Below are positions 26,501 through 41,500 of a stretch of DNA of 64,000 bases, piece after piece. The notes under the pieces are model-generated. The model did not search any database and was not told the origin of the DNA. It saw only the letters and a program-made list of their open reading frames with translations. The DNA is taken from the NCBI RefSeq assembly GCF_030867145.1, contig NC_134428.1:23291537-23355536 (forward strand), given 5' to 3'. Position 1 is the first letter of the stretch; the number at the start of each line of letters is the position of its first letter. The DNA is from Opisthocomus hoazin. Lineage: Eukaryota > Chordata > Aves > Opisthocomiformes > Opisthocomidae. Both the position numbers and the translations under genes were made by a program.

Positions 26501-29500
26501 AAATATTTATTATATAAATACCCACATAAATATGTAAAAATGTGTAGTGAAACTGTGGAAGTCACTGCTTAAGGACACTGTGAATGCCTAAAGTCCACAT
26601 AGACTCAAAAGCAATCAAAAAACTTAATAGAGGAAAGAAAATCCATCAAGGACTGTAAACACAGAGACGTTTCAGTGCAGTGTCTTCCTGAGTTAAAAGT
26701 TGTCACTTGCCATTTGCCATCTCATTATGTTCTTTTCCTGGTATCTACTATTAGCCACTACAAGCAGGACACAGGGCTGGACAGGTAAAAGGTCCGTTAC
26801 TACTGATATTAGTATGGCAAGGACATTAGTATGGCTGCTGATGTAACAAATGGAGTTCGGTACTTACTCCATTGCTGGTATTTTGTGTTGTACGTCCCGA
26901 TCTGTATCGTTCAAATCTGTTTAGAAAAAAGCGAAACACCAACATGGACTATCAAAGCCACCAATAAACAACGAAAAACACAAGTTTGTAACAAAGCCAC
27001 GACATGCTTGCCACTGAACTTCGTTTTCGTTTGTTCAAGAGGGAACCCTGAAAGCTCTAGCTCCAGGCCAGGACAAAGGGAGGACAGCTGCAGAAGTTGC
27101 ATTCTTGGCCAATGTGGGTATGAAGCTGACAAATCTGATCTTGCAGCACCACATGCCAGAAAAACACAGTAGGATTTGTCTTTGGTGTTTTGTTCTTTTT
27201 TCATTAAGTGCTTCGTGACAGACTATTCTGCTAGCCAAGGGACAGGAGGAACCGCAGCAAGACTGATGCTCCCAGCTCAACCAGCTGAGCGCCGCAGCAA
27301 GTCTTACTCCCACTTAACAGCTCCCTCTTGCTGCAATAGATGTAAATTAGAAGCTGTATGCACGCTAGCACAGCCCTAGCCCAGCAGCACATGGCAAGAG
27401 AAACAACAATTAGCAGAGTCAGTTCTTAAAACATATCTAGGTCAGCTCAAGGATCGTCAGAGCCTACGTTCAAATAGGTTGGTACCTCCCAAGAATGAAC
27501 AGCAATGATGTTGGATAGAAGTCCTCAGACTTCTTAGGAGAAGAAGTCTGGTGAGTCAAGAGCTGGTCACTTCTCTACTCCCTCCCCAACCAGCTGTGTA
27601 TGTGGGGCCGCAAACCCAAACCCAGCTTTCATGAACTCAAAAAAGCAAGGGGAGCTACCTCCTCCTCCTCCCAAGGCCTGTCTGAGGCCAGTCGGATCTC
27701 CTTCCTCACCAGGAAAAGCACCGTGATTTCTCTGAGGTTAGAATTTTTCCTCATTTAAAAGTAGTTTCATAAGTAACCTCTCTTTTCAGTAAAAAACCCG
27801 TAATATTCATATAATCCCATGGGTTTTCTTCCAGGTGAACAAAATACAACAGGGAATCTCAAGCAAACTAAAATGTTTTCTCAATGTAACAGAAGAAAAC
27901 GCAGACTTTAAAGGCAGCAAAAACAAATTCAGGCCCAAATTTCAATTTTAGGAAACTGTGGGTGTCTACTATTACTGGAAATCCTTAGCTGGAAACCTAA
28001 GACACCTCCCACCTCATATTTCTCACCCAAAGGCTTATGAACCGCATGTTCGTTTACATCCAAAGCTTCACAGCGAAGGCCAGAGCTCCTGCCTGAGTCA
28101 CCGACAGAGCTCAGTCCCCGCACTAGAAATCGGCGTGATGAATGTGGAGCTTTTGGAATGGCAGAGGAAGAACTGGAATTTATCAAAACGCTCAGACTGG
28201 TGCAGCTATTCTACGGCAAATAGCTTGCTAACATCACTCAGCTCACCTTTCTGTGTGTAATGATTACAAACGCATTAGCCTCAGTCAGCCAAGTCGCCGA
28301 TGGAGGAAAATAGAAAAAATATTACGGGTGACCAGACTAAGCCTCAGCGACAGTTCCACTCTGCCACTTGTAGAATCATGCTTGTGCATGAAACACATAC
28401 CATTTCACATAAAAAGGCAGCATTTGTTTCAAAGTATGCCCCGATCTCCTCTGAACAGCTAAATCAAAGACAAAATTGAGGCCACTGAGTCTTCTTTCCA
28501 GCCTTTGCCGTGACAGCACAGATTCACAGATCCAGAGTCTAATTTATTTTTAAAGGCTTGAGAAACAAAGCGCTGTGCTAAGAGCAAGGAACAAAGGGTA
28601 CTCTTTAGTGCCTCACTCCCCAGGCCTGTCATTAAGGGGAAGATTAAACTTTCCCAAGACCGCCGTATCACGTGCCGCCTGCTGCAGCAGATGTGGCTGA
28701 CAGCGCCTTTGTCTAACATGTCGAAAGTCCTATGACCCAAGTCCTGCCCCTGGGGATGATTCCTGCCGGCCAGCTCTTCAAAACCTTCGCTCTGCGCAAG
28801 ACAGGCTTTTATCAAGATTTTAAGTGTTACTTAAAACCAAAACCCTCCCGTGCATGAAGGTCACGCCCATCCCAGACAGCTCCCCTTGCAGCAGCGTTGG
28901 AGGCAGAAAGCTCAGAGATCAGAAGACCGAGAGAGCTCACGGGAGCCTCCCGTAGCCAGGAAGCAGCACAAGCATTTGTGCAGAGCCCGAGATAGCAACT
29001 GGAACCAGCGACGGTGGCTGTGCTATTTTCGGTCCCAGGTGCCTACATCTGTACAGCACTGCACCACAGGGACTTGCAGGCTCAGGTCTCTGCTAGCTCA
29101 GAGGGTTTTGCACAAGGTTGCCCTGCATTTTATCTATATGCCCCACAAAAATTTAATGGCTAGGACCAAAAACAAAAAGTCATTGTATTAAATGAAACAA
29201 AGGAAACAGCAATGTCACTATAAAAGACCATAAAAAGACTTTGTAAATCCTTTCTGTGGTTTGGTTCTCTGCTTTTTGTTATATCAGACCATTGGCCCAG
29301 ATGGCCCAATCTTGTCAACTGACCTATTCTACACTTCAGTGAAAACCCAGAATGAATGGAAAAAGTAGATGGATACCTTTCGTATCTGAGGAAGACGTTA
29401 TTTAAATCATCATTCACATGCAGCAGTTCCTCTGTGACTTCTTCATTGGACACTCGTGAGATAAGCTCCACAATTCTCTGCTGCATAGCTCTACAGGTTC

Positions 29501-32500
29501 GGTTCAGTTCCTAGGAGGAATGCATTGGGCACACACATTCTGATAAGCAGCTAGCAATAAGGAGATTTAGTTGAGCTCTGTTCACAGCCAAACATATCCC
29601 CCAGCTGAGAAATACTAAGACAAGTCTATCTTTGCATGATTAAATGTCACCCAAAAGCACATCTAATCAAACATGCCCTTCAAGAGACGATGGCATAAAA
29701 CCTCGAGAGCCTATTTACAATTCAACATCCTGATTTTTCTTCAACTCTGAGCACTTCAGAAAATAAATATCTGTATTTTAGTGATCTGTTTTAAGAATAA
29801 AACATGTTAATACAACAGCTTTCCAGAAGAGAGCTTCTAAGCAAAATTCAGTCTGCTCTTCTTGGCAATACCATCCTTAAAAACTAAAAGGAGCACATGG
29901 TGGAACCAGCGGGGAAAAAAAGTTCATCAAGGCTACCACCAGTAGCTAAGTGTGTGCGAGGAAGCGAAGTGTCTGGGGACACAGACTTACCAGCTACTGA
30001 GAACATGAGGGTGAACACAGAGCAAGGAGCAGGAGCATGCAAAGGTGAGTGCTCCACACACGCTTCAGTAGTGAACTATACACAGAAAGATCCCCTTCAA
30101 CTGAGCGAGTTCAGAGACAAGAGACTGCAAAAGGCAGTGGAGAGTTCCAGAAGAAAATTTCAAAGAATATAGAGTAAGGGCATATATTGTAGAAGCCCCT
30201 CATGCCAAGCAATCTAGATTTGAATTTGCCTAAACCAGGAGTTCTCATGCTTCCAGGTCATCTCTTCCATCACCAATTACTTAGCAGAAATCTTTACTCC
30301 TGAAAAACCTCAAGACCAAAGGTCACAACCGGTCTGTTGAGGAAGAACTACAAGAAGAAACGTGACATATGGCGTGGCGCCACTGACTAGGCCCGTGGTT
30401 TTACTTCAATAAGCACTGACATTTCAACTAAAGCACATCCCTCTGTCATCTCCCCCTCCCCCCAGCTCCACTTCACAGCAAAAATTCAGCACTAAACAAG
30501 GATGACTTGTTGGTACACAACCTTCCGGATGAAAGCAAAAATGTGTTTGTTTTCCTTGCTTGGTCTGACATCCTAAGCTCTGGATAAATTTCACCTAGTG
30601 CAATCCAGCTGCCTTAACAGCTTGAGGAATGTGTTCTCCAATGTCAGTTTTGATCCCATCACTTTAGAAGCAGATTGTGACATTTCAGAGGTTTGTTTGC
30701 TGCCTTTCCGAGAGGGCTGACAGTACCTATCTATTCTGCTCAGAGCTGGCTCTCTAGCAAGCTGTTTACATTTGATTGTTGGAGAAAATGTCAGGAATTA
30801 TTTAAGGAGGAGGGCTATATAAACCTCAAAGCAAGGAGTCCTTGCACGCAGCACCCGGCTCACAGCTTTCAAAAGACTAACCATCCTTTGTGATCAAAAA
30901 CGGGTTCTCCCCAGCTCTGTGATACAGATTTAGGATGCACCAGTCAAAGAAGGGAACCAGCTGGAATAAAGAACCGTTGCTGTCACTCCATTTTATGATC
31001 AAGTTCCTTCACCTTAAAGCTATGCTGTGAGGTTACGCTGTCAAGACGTTAGTAGTTGTTTCTCAGTGTAGGCAAACTGTTCTACGCTGGTTTGGTCTGT
31101 CGTGGTTTCCTGGAAGCTTCTTTTGTTTTGAGCACTCCGACCCAAACGGGCAGTAACTGAAAGGCTCTTTATTGCAAAGCCTCTCATCAGCTGCCATGAT
31201 GGCTCCGAGACAAACACACAATACCGCTGCATGGGAGAGACCAGTTTTTGGATGGATTTCAAACTCTGATGTATCACAGAGAGCAGTTCCCTCCTCCAAA
31301 TGTACTGCTGTGGGAGCCCATCCTCCCTGCTGGAAGATGAAAACAGAAGCCTATTTCTGAAGCTATGGAAAGGCAAATAGCATGTTAAGGGCAGCAGCTG
31401 GAATGCTAGATCACAGTATTCCTCATCCATGTTGCATGTCGTACTGTATTACTTTCCTCAGACAAAAGGGCACCCTGCTACCACCGGCCTGGGGAAACAG
31501 GTATGAAGCCTGAGACATGAGCTCAACGTATCATTTTCCCTCTTGAGATAATAAATGCTGCACTGGACTGAGACTTTCCGCAAAGAAATCCCTTCTGATT
31601 ACCCAGTCCAGCCCTCCGGACAGGATGAAACTTCGCCTGAGTGCCTGCCTTAAGACACTACCTTCAGGAGAAGCTACAGATCATCTTCTGGAAAGACAGT
31701 CAGTTCATATTTAATACTTCAAGTGGCAGAGAATCCACAGGCCCTTGGTAATATTTAGTCCAGCTGGAAACATGGAGTGTTTTTTTCCTGCATAGTGACT
31801 GGAAGTGTCTTGACACTGTATGAGTGATGATGGAGGATGAACAAGCAGCAGAAACACTCGGGGCTTACAGAGCCTATGGCAATTCTAAGCTGCTCTGTGG
31901 TAAAGGACACCTTATATTCAACACTGGGAAAAATTTCTAGCTACATGGAGAAGAAAGCACTGGAACAAGTTTCAAGGGAAGCTCAGAAATCCTTGTCACT
32001 GGAAGCCTTAACAAATGAGGAACATCAAGTGATGAGACTAACGAAGGTCAAGCACAGCCCACATTCATTACGTAAACCAAGCAAAGTAAGGCATTGAAGT
32101 GAGCTACAACTAAAAGTGCACCCTCCAGCAAGCCTCAAGCACCGAAAGGATCAGAATCATATTTGCTAGGAAACTGTTACCTGGAGTAACTCAAGGTCTG
32201 AGGAATCCTCTTGTCCAGGTACCATTTCTGTCAGCATTTCAGACATGACTTTTGTATTCCCACGAACAATATCCAGTTCACTGCGCAGCCGGGCAATCTA
32301 AATTAGGGTAAAAAGACAGCAAAATACTGCATAATTTTTTGGTTTAAGCAGATCATTTTCAAGAACTGACTTTGTGATACCTCTGGTTCTGCCTGACTTG
32401 ATATCTGAGGCTCCAGACATTCTACCAGGGAAAAAAATACAAAGATAAAAAGTTTACCCAGGAGAGAATTTTAGAAAGGCAACTGAAAAAGAAAAGAACT

Positions 32501-35500
32501 TTGTAGAACCACTCGCTATCATCACAAACCCAGATGTGCTATGCTTGCATGGAAGGGAAGCAATCGAAAACAGCAGCTAAAAACAGACCTCAGTTGCAGT
32601 ACGCCCTGCGTGCCTCACTCACGTGTGGGGAAAGATGTACAAATTGTGAGCAGCATCTTTGGCTCTGAAGTTGTTATTTTTGCAGAGAGAAAAGAAGATA
32701 GTGTATTAGGGCATTTGCAAGGGTCTTAGGGATGCAGGCTTAACTCCCTGTTAGACTTCCTGCATCTGCAGACATTCTGTGCCTTTAAAGGAACAGAGCT
32801 CACGAGAAAAACTGCTAACCTACTGCACAGCCACTGAGTGGACTGGTAGATCAGATTGCGAGGTTTCGTAACTGCTGCCATTAGGAGCCCACACATACAA
32901 ACTGAAAGCTTAGACTTTACCATATAATAGGAGGAAAGATTACTACGTAGAACCAGACCTAGGAGGCAATCAAAGTCAAAAGAGTTAAAGTTCCTCTGCA
33001 AATTGGTTTCTAATATGATCTGCTGAAAGAGTCTCACCCAGAAGAATCATCATCCCAATACCTGTTCTGAATTAGCCGTGATGGGACCAGTCACGTTCAG
33101 AGCTGGGGCCTGAGGAGCAGAATACGCCGTTGGAGAAGATGAAGAATAAGAACTGGTGCTCATCCTTTGCTGAGACTGTGAATTGTGCATATTTGCTGCA
33201 GGATCAACTTCAGGAACACTCTGCCACATCAGAAAGACGGGAGTTCAAAAGCTGAATTGTGACAGCACTTGCTTTGTCAGCAACCTCAGGCCAAACATGC
33301 TCAAATATAGAACATAATTGCACCTTGTGGGAAAGGTCAGTGTAGTTAAAAGAACAGACTGGCAGGCCAGCCCATAAACAGACAGCTGCAACAAAAATGC
33401 ATGCCTATCTCTTTTGACCCAACCCACACGCATTTAGGTCAATTTACCTCTACAAGAAAAGTGAGAACCAAAATAAAAACAAGAGCCAGAGATAAACAAA
33501 CTATTTTAAAGTAAGAATTAAGTTGCAGGCTTACAAAAAATGATGTGATACATCAGAAACTGGATTTAATTAATTTTGACAGAAGAATTGTAATCTTTCA
33601 GTCCTTGATCACTTGCATTTATTACTTCAAAGACTCATTAACTTAAGTTTTCAGAGTGAATAATCAGAACACCTGCGATCATTAAGTTACTTCCTAGCAG
33701 CAGTTCCATCAACTTTACAGACCTAGCTTTTCAAAGGTGTAAAGATCTCACTCCACTATGGAATCAATGAGATTCAGACCCTGTACATCTCTAAAAGCCA
33801 GGCAGGCTTTGGTTCAGGGTTATCACCAACAGAAACAACGATACTTTTGAGCAAAAGAAGTAAGTCTCAATCATATATCCTGCTGGACTCTCTCCGAGCA
33901 AATCAGCTGCATTTGTCTGGTGGTTTTGTGGTACAAGACAAGCGCACAAACCTCCTCCAAACCCTTTTCTCAGATTGATGTTTGACTCCAGGGAGGACAT
34001 ACCATTAGCTCATCAGCCTGCCAAATGCAGCTGTATTATGCTTCTCCTACGTGCCCTTTCACTATTAAAAAAGTCCTTCTAGATGTGACAAAATGAGCCA
34101 AATTCAGAAAAACAGGAGGGGAAAGAAGGGCAGTTACCCAGCTATTTAGATATCTGGAATGGCAATGCTGCAGCTTACCCTCTGCGGTGTGTGTATTGGA
34201 GACAGAGCATCAAGATCTGCCATGGGAAACTCGATGCCTTTCCTCTTGAGTTCTTCATAAATATGCACTACGCCAGTTAAATCAGGGCTACTTCGAAAGG
34301 CATCAGCCCAAGCCTGGAAAACAGGAGGGATTATCCAGAAAACTTCCAAACGAAGTTCCAGCTCCACCCTGACCTCAGATACTGACTACAAAAGTTTTCA
34401 CGTGTTTCAGCTTCAAAGGGAAGCTTAATCATAAGATCTGGTCTAAAACATCCTGCAAATATTACTAAGACAGCCACATACACATTTTATTCAAATATAA
34501 AACAGATAGGAACCCAGTGCACAGTAGCTATGTCTAGCCCCTGACATCATCAACATCTTCCAATGCAAACGAAAGCCTCTTCCAATCTCCTCTACATAGC
34601 AGTGACAGCATGCTGATCTTTTCTTGCATCTTCTATGGCCAATGACTCATCGGAAAAAGTCTGCGTGAAAGATTAAATTGATCTAAGCAAAATTCATAAA
34701 GTCATACAATAACGTTAGGTAATCTCAATTTATTTTGTGAAACATCCTCATTTGTTGCCAAAGCAAAAACACAGCTGTCAAGTTTTCTTCAGTATTTTAT
34801 TTGGACCAAACTTAAACAAAAAAAGGTGGTTTCTGAGGTTCCTGTATTGTGAAGCATGCAGTCCCCCGAGCAGCAGAACTAATGAAGCCTGGGTTCTTAC
34901 CAAGCATATCCAACACTTCGACACCCTGGTGTGTCAGAAAGAACAAGTTTAAAGGGAGAATTTCCCACAGCCAGAACACTCATAATATCGCTCCCCCATG
35001 AATTCTCTGGTGTCTAGAAAGACTTCAATTCACGTTTGAGCTTTTCCTTCAGTGGGAGTACTAAGTGTTTCTCCTCGCTAGCCAGCCTCCTGTACTCAAG
35101 ATGCTGCTAAGAGCGTAGTATCTCAAAAGTCTCTACCCTCTTTCACTTCTGCTGGAAATTAGCCAAGTATTAAAAATTCAGGGGAAGGAAAAATTGAAAT
35201 ATTATGACTCAATTAAAAAACGAAGCATTCCACAAACCCCCACATATGTGAGATAGAGCATCAGTGTGCTGGATTCAGAACTACTGCGAGACGTGTGCGT
35301 GGGCTCTGAACTTAATTCATTTAGTCACCACTTTTACACTAGTTCTTTGACTATTTTTAATTTAAAAGCTGTTTTTAACCACTTCTTATATTTGAGAGGA
35401 GAGAAATCAAAGATAGCAATGCAAGGTAAGAAAGAGCATTTCCCATCCTACGTGCCTAGGAGGCAACCCGTTCTCAGTTGCAAGCTAACAATTCTAGGTT

Positions 35501-38500
35501 TGCTTCTTAGCTTTGTTAAGAGTAAATTATCTGCATCAGATGTTCTGATGCAGTGCAAATACAAACAGCCTTACTTGAGCCAGAGAAAACAGTTCCAACT
35601 GCAAAGAGCCATTCTGTTTCCTTGGAAGTGACCTTCTAAACCATCCCTAATTCTGACGGAGATATTGACTGCACTAGTAACTCTGCCTCTGCACTTTCTC
35701 CGCATTTGCCATTTACAGAAGAAGTCATCTGAGTGATGCTTCTACATAATGGTGTTCCCCACTTCAACTCTATTTGCAAGTAAGAGTGAAAAACGTTAGG
35801 CAAGGGACGGTCTATCTAATAATCACTCAAAAGAAAAGTAGAGGCAAATTGATGCTGCATTGCTGCCCCCAACTTTTAATGAGGCTTGTTCGTCCAGGAG
35901 GACGTACTAATGCATCCCTGTTTCAATGGCTTCCTATAGATTTTGTCATAGGCACTAACGACAGTGAACTCACTTCATTTGCACTCTACGTTTTTAATAT
36001 ATTCTCTCTTCTGCAAGCCTCCTCCCTGGAGAAAGGAGACACTTCCATTTGTATTCTTCTTCAGCCGAGCTGGGAACATTATCTACATTACTGTGTCTCT
36101 CAGAGGTCACAAGCAGGACTGGGCACTATTGTCCTAAGTGCTGTCTACACACATTGTAAGACAATCCCTGTCCCAGACAGCTTACAATTCAACTAGGCAA
36201 CAGTAATATTAGCTCTACTTTACAGATAAGGAGCTACAGACAGAGCTTAGGAGGCTTGCCCATTGTCCAAACAAGTGTGTGACAGAGGTGAGATTGAATT
36301 CAGATCTTCTAAGACTTCGGACCAGCCTATCAAAGGTAGATGCTTAGGGATGCTGCTGTATAAATCCCACCTGGCACCTCAGTGTGTCCAAGCAGCTGAA
36401 TTAAATACCATTGCAAATCTGGCCCCTAAATCAGTGACCATCACAAGACGATTTTTCCAGTGTGAGACACTTTTTAACACATGTACCCTCCAAAGAATTT
36501 GCCGTGCCACTAGAAGTTTCCCCATGCTTCGTCTTCGATGACAGTGCTCAGCTACTGGGCAGCAGCTGGTATGAACTCTCAGGTGGTATGCAAGCCCTTA
36601 CCAGAGGCACAGAAGTAACGAATGCTCCCAAGGCCTTTTAGCAAGGTGAAGAAGGAAGGATAAGCAATAAGTAATACACGCTAATTCATGCATGCTGGCA
36701 AACAGGTTGAGAAAGTGAGACACAAGATGCTCAACATCTCAAAACAGCCAAGTCTCTAGACAAGAAATCGGATGGCAGCTTTATCCACCCTTGCTATGGA
36801 AAGACCCACGATTACAAGAGCTGCATGGCTGAAGACATGTGCGGACTGTGCAGCTTTTTTCCATGCTTCCAAGTACTATCAATCCTCTCATTTCTGTTCT
36901 TATTAGTTCCCTGATATCAAACTGTAAAAAGCCCACAGAAGGGGATAAATATAATGTTAGTGGAGCAGAGCTGAGAAGAGATCGGCCCCCTGGAACGGAG
37001 TTAACACCAACCGCAGGGAGCTCTAATGAGCAAAGTCTAAGCTGAGCAAAGCAGTCACGACGTACGGGATATTTTGGGTGTGCGTGTCCACAGGGCACCT
37101 GAGATGAGTGACTGCAATCATTTTCCCCAACTTGTCAGGCAATCTGGAAAACAAGGTCCCCTACCACCTCCAGCTAAAGAGACACGAACAGAACCCACCC
37201 ACAGGCAGCTTTCATAATTCTCAGGCTTTTTATACCAAAAGGCATTTAGTACCCAGAGTGAGCCTTTTAGCTCTACTGCACTAAGTCTACTCAGATAAAG
37301 CTCTGTTTAAAACACTGAGGCAATGACTGCGGCTTTTTGGTTCCGTTACAAACCCTTCCATCTTAGTTGCATTGACGACTGGGAATCCACTTAAATCCAG
37401 GACCCAGCAGAACCAACCTTCTCTAAAACTGCAGCAGACAGCATGGAAACTGTTTCTCTTTATGGACAGCGTTTAACCCCATCTCCTGGTCACTACATGC
37501 CTCAGCTCTTCCACCAAAGCAGGCAGACACCCGAGGGCTCAGGCAGCTGAACATGAATTGCTTTTAATAACTTCAATAATTTTGTGCTTTTTTTTATAAA
37601 AAAAACCCCTTGAGATCAGAGACCAGAAATAAAGACACAGACCCCAATGCAATGCCCACCTAATTCCCCCACCCAGCCTATCTCCTGTTCAGAAATCACC
37701 TATTTATATTGTCATGTCTTATCTATCTATATCTAACAAATAAACCAGCAGAAATGCAACTGCATGCTTTGCCACAAAAATCAGAAGTATATTTGGAAAA
37801 CTATGCTGCACATTTGTAAACACCTTCCCACAAGAACCACTGCAGCAGGTTTATATCCTTTTAAATACGCAGTGTCTTTTAGTCTCTGGTGTACGCAATA
37901 GCCTGTAGGAGCTTAGTGATAAAGCTTCCCATAATTGTCAGATTTCCTCCAGGCAGGCACCAGTGTTTCCTTATGTGATGCTAATGGTTTGTGGAATTAA
38001 CATGGCTGTTTATTGTTCTGCTGCACAGAAGGAGAAGTGGCAGACAGGCCTACGTCTGAACCTCCCCACTGCAGGCAAGGATCTGACAGCGCAGTTTTAC
38101 TGCACAATAACCAGAGAAAAGACACCAAAACCATTTTAACTCCTATACGGTCATTTACTTTTCTATAACCATCTTTAAAAGGAATTCAGAACGCTTTCTA
38201 ATGGAGGGAAACAGCTCCATTTTACGGTCAGGGAAACAGACACGGTGAGGTAAGTGTTCTGCAACTGACAGCGAAAGCGCGATCCTCTAAAATTTCCCGG
38301 CCTCAGATGACAAGCCCATCACAGAAGCAGGTCTCCAGCTTCTAGATGTGACTGTTCAATTGCAAAGCCATCCATTTACCTTTTATTAAGCCCTTTTGTT
38401 TTACAGCAGAGTGCTACCTCTCTAATTAGAATCCAGACATTTCTCCCCGGATAAAGCACCTATGCGTGTGCAGGTCTGCCCCTCCCTGACAATCTGGATA

Positions 38501-41500
38501 TATTGTTTGTTTTTACATATAAAAAACTTGCCACGTTTTTAATGATGACAGCATGTTCAGCGATGCGTAGCACTGAAGCAGACAGTCCTTATTTCAGGCA
38601 GCAACATATGGAAGCAGAGACAAGCCGTGTACCTGAATCAGCGCTAGTACTTTATCCTGTACAATAGTGGGGGGATTATTCTTGGGCGAGATGATTTTCA
38701 CCAGAACACCATCTATGAAGTCACGGTTTGCCACTAAGACATGAAAGCGATGGCCACAGTTCTTCACACAGGTCTCCAACACCTACACACACACAAAAGA
38801 ACATTCATTGTTGGAGCAAAGCTTGATCACACATGCAGCACCTATGTGGTTGGTTTCTGATTTTGGTTTTCTTTTTATTTTAAAATTTTTGATGGGAGGA
38901 TGAGAAGATGGAGGAGAAATTACACTGACACACTTTATTCTTCTTTTCTTCCTCAATTTTACCAAAAAGCTTCCTCTCTACACACATGTTTAGATGTCCC
39001 TCACCCACCATTAACATCTCGGGCACTTTTGTGGTCTACCTTTGCCTGGTTTCAAGTAAAGAAATCTAAAGTTTCTTCCTCTCCATAGCAGAACTTTCCA
39101 ACCTGTGCAGCTGAACAGCTAAGTACACAGCATCCCATCAAGCGCAGGTAAGACAGAGGACATCCTGTCACAGTGAAATATTATCATGCTGTGGCACTCC
39201 ACCATTTTCTATGTAGCTGGAACACAGCTGGACCCAGCTGCTCTGAGCTATAAGCCATGTTTTAGAGTTGGGAATTCAGGTGAATGATCTTCACTCATTC
39301 AAAACACTCCCTTGTGCATGCTCTGACAGGTTATACTTTGACACATTTTCCCCCTGCAACCTAGCTAGAGGCACCTTCCACTTGCCATTCAACTGCCATG
39401 GAAGAACAGCTGTTGATTTTTCTCTGAAGAACACGATTAGCATGGAGATAAATCCAACACGTCACTTCTCCTTACGGCCATGCCTAATAACCACTGCGTC
39501 TCTGTATCGGAGGAGTCTGTAATTACTCTCCTACTTCAGCTACCTTCATCAGCCCTGATGACATGGACTCATTCCTGATGAATTTCACTCCTTCCCGCAC
39601 AACGGATAATCTCATGGTTTGGTCCTTGGTAATCTGTCAAAATGACAACCCAGGATAGGAAACAGCAAGACAGAAAGTAGAGTCACGCTTCGTCAGGGAG
39701 ATGCAACAAGGGCTCTGTGAAAGAATCACGCAGATCACCTACCCACAGCAGTATAACTCGATCCAGTCACTGCTGCTCATTCCTCAGGCTGCTGTGGCGC
39801 TGAGCCTGACCAGCACCGTGCTTTCAGGAGTGCTGCATTACCCAGGAAACCCCTAGCTGAAGTCATCAGTAGGAAATGTCACTGGCAAATTATCTCACAC
39901 CTTAGCAGTGCTCCCCAAATGCATAGAATATAACTTACACTTTATTGAGTGAAATTAGATCAGCATAAATTAATTTGAGCCTCCTACAGAGATCCATTCA
40001 CGAGGGAAATTGTGCATCAGCTACTTATGAAGCTGAAAATATGGCAAGTTCATCATCCCCACTTGCAGATTCACCCACAGCTGTCGTCTTGGAGTGGAGA
40101 AACAGTAGGGCACAGGGAGATGAAAGTGGAAGGGAAAGCCCCACAGGGTACACAGACCCATTTGGGATACTTTAACTTTCTTCAGCCAGTACTTGGAATG
40201 AGTAAGAGCCCAGAAAAAAGCAGAAATCAATGGAGTCAGAAAAACGCTATGCAAAGCTTCCAGCAACTCTCCCCATGGAAGCGAGGAGGCAATTGGAGAG
40301 AAGAAAAGGGCAGAGCAGTGGCTGTTAAAGCAAATAGTGTGTACATTCAAGAGAGTGCCAGGAAAAGGAAAATGACAAAAGCAAAGGGTTCTGCCCTTTC
40401 GAGGCATTCCAGCCTGCCCCCGCTCACCGTCAGCGCCAGCATGACCTCTCGGTAATTTTTGTTTCCGTTCAGCCTCTTCTTCAGTGCTCGAATGGCATCC
40501 TTTGGACTGAGGGAGAAAAACACCATTTTTAAAAGACAGCTCAGAAACACTTTTCACATGCCATATACTGTGGGAAAAGGAATCCTTTACCGTTTCCAGC
40601 TGGACAGAAGCATGTGTGCTAACTTCACACTACTTGACTGCAACCAAACTAGGGTCATGTAGAATTATGTGACAAGATAAGATATCACAGAAGTCAAGAC
40701 CAGAGCAATGCCCAAGGCCTCCAGCAAGGCAGGACGTTGATCAAGCAGGAAAGATTGGCAGCCACTCCAAAAAAGGCCCAGGGCATAAGACCAGTGATCG
40801 GTTCTCCTGCAAACTGCGAGCCACGCAGCTTTTCTGATGCTGAAGGAGACGTACCGGAGAAGCCCTCTGTTCAAACGGCCGCAATTAATAGCATTGCAGC
40901 ACTGCACAGAGGCACGCCTGCTGAAAACAAGAACCCCAGGAATACAAACGCGGCACCCTCTCCAGCTACGTTTTTCATGCCAGCCCTCCCAATCGGAGAC
41001 CGACCGCAGAAAGTGCTGCATCACACAGTAGTTTTCCTAAACGTCTAAGGAGCAGGAAAGCTACACAACTCATACGCAAACTGCATTTAAACTATGAGCA
41101 TCTGCCCTCAGACTCACTGCACCTCCTCACACGCCGAGTACGAGTGGATGAAGATTGTGTTCATGAACCTTCAAAAGTCTGCTGAAACAGCACGTACCCT
41201 TCTTCTGTCTCGTTGATAATGTCACAGATCTCCATGTTAAGTGTCCAGTCTTCACTCTGCAGAGAGCCATCTGTGGCCTTTTCTGTAAAGAAAAATATAT
41301 CTTTTGACATCTTCCTGATTAGGTACTGTACTTCAATCCATCTTCAGTTACTCTGAGCTGAAACTATCCAGTAAGATAGGAAAAAACCAAAAGTCCCCAC
41401 CGACTGTAAGCAACATCAAACCTTCCCTCCTGGTTTTAGGGATCAGCACAGAGGTTTCCAGACAGAATCAATTATCCCTCAGGCTCGCTACCTTCAGCCC

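Larger units (their letters stand above)
34314..38632 (-). other. TOM1L2: TOM1L2 intron 4
   Basis: gtacac to ttccag, 4.3 kb. It contains the MIR-like SINE and a weaker second candidate. The remainder is unique. Confidence 0.85.

Noticed and set aside
27526-27550. Hairpin as a microRNA precursor
   Set aside because: Ten-base-pair arms and a 5-base loop are far shorter than a pre-miRNA.
29368-29376. Intron 8 donor GTATCCATC resembles a U12-type donor
   Set aside because: It lacks the full GTATCCTTT match, and the acceptor side (cttttttctaaacag) has no TTCCTTAAC-type branch site at the right distance. A weak U2 donor is simpler.
40040-40145. Possible MIR-like fragment in intron 3
   Set aside because: Only scattered words (ccccacttgcagat, ggagaaacag) match, with a large gap. 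Too weak to call.
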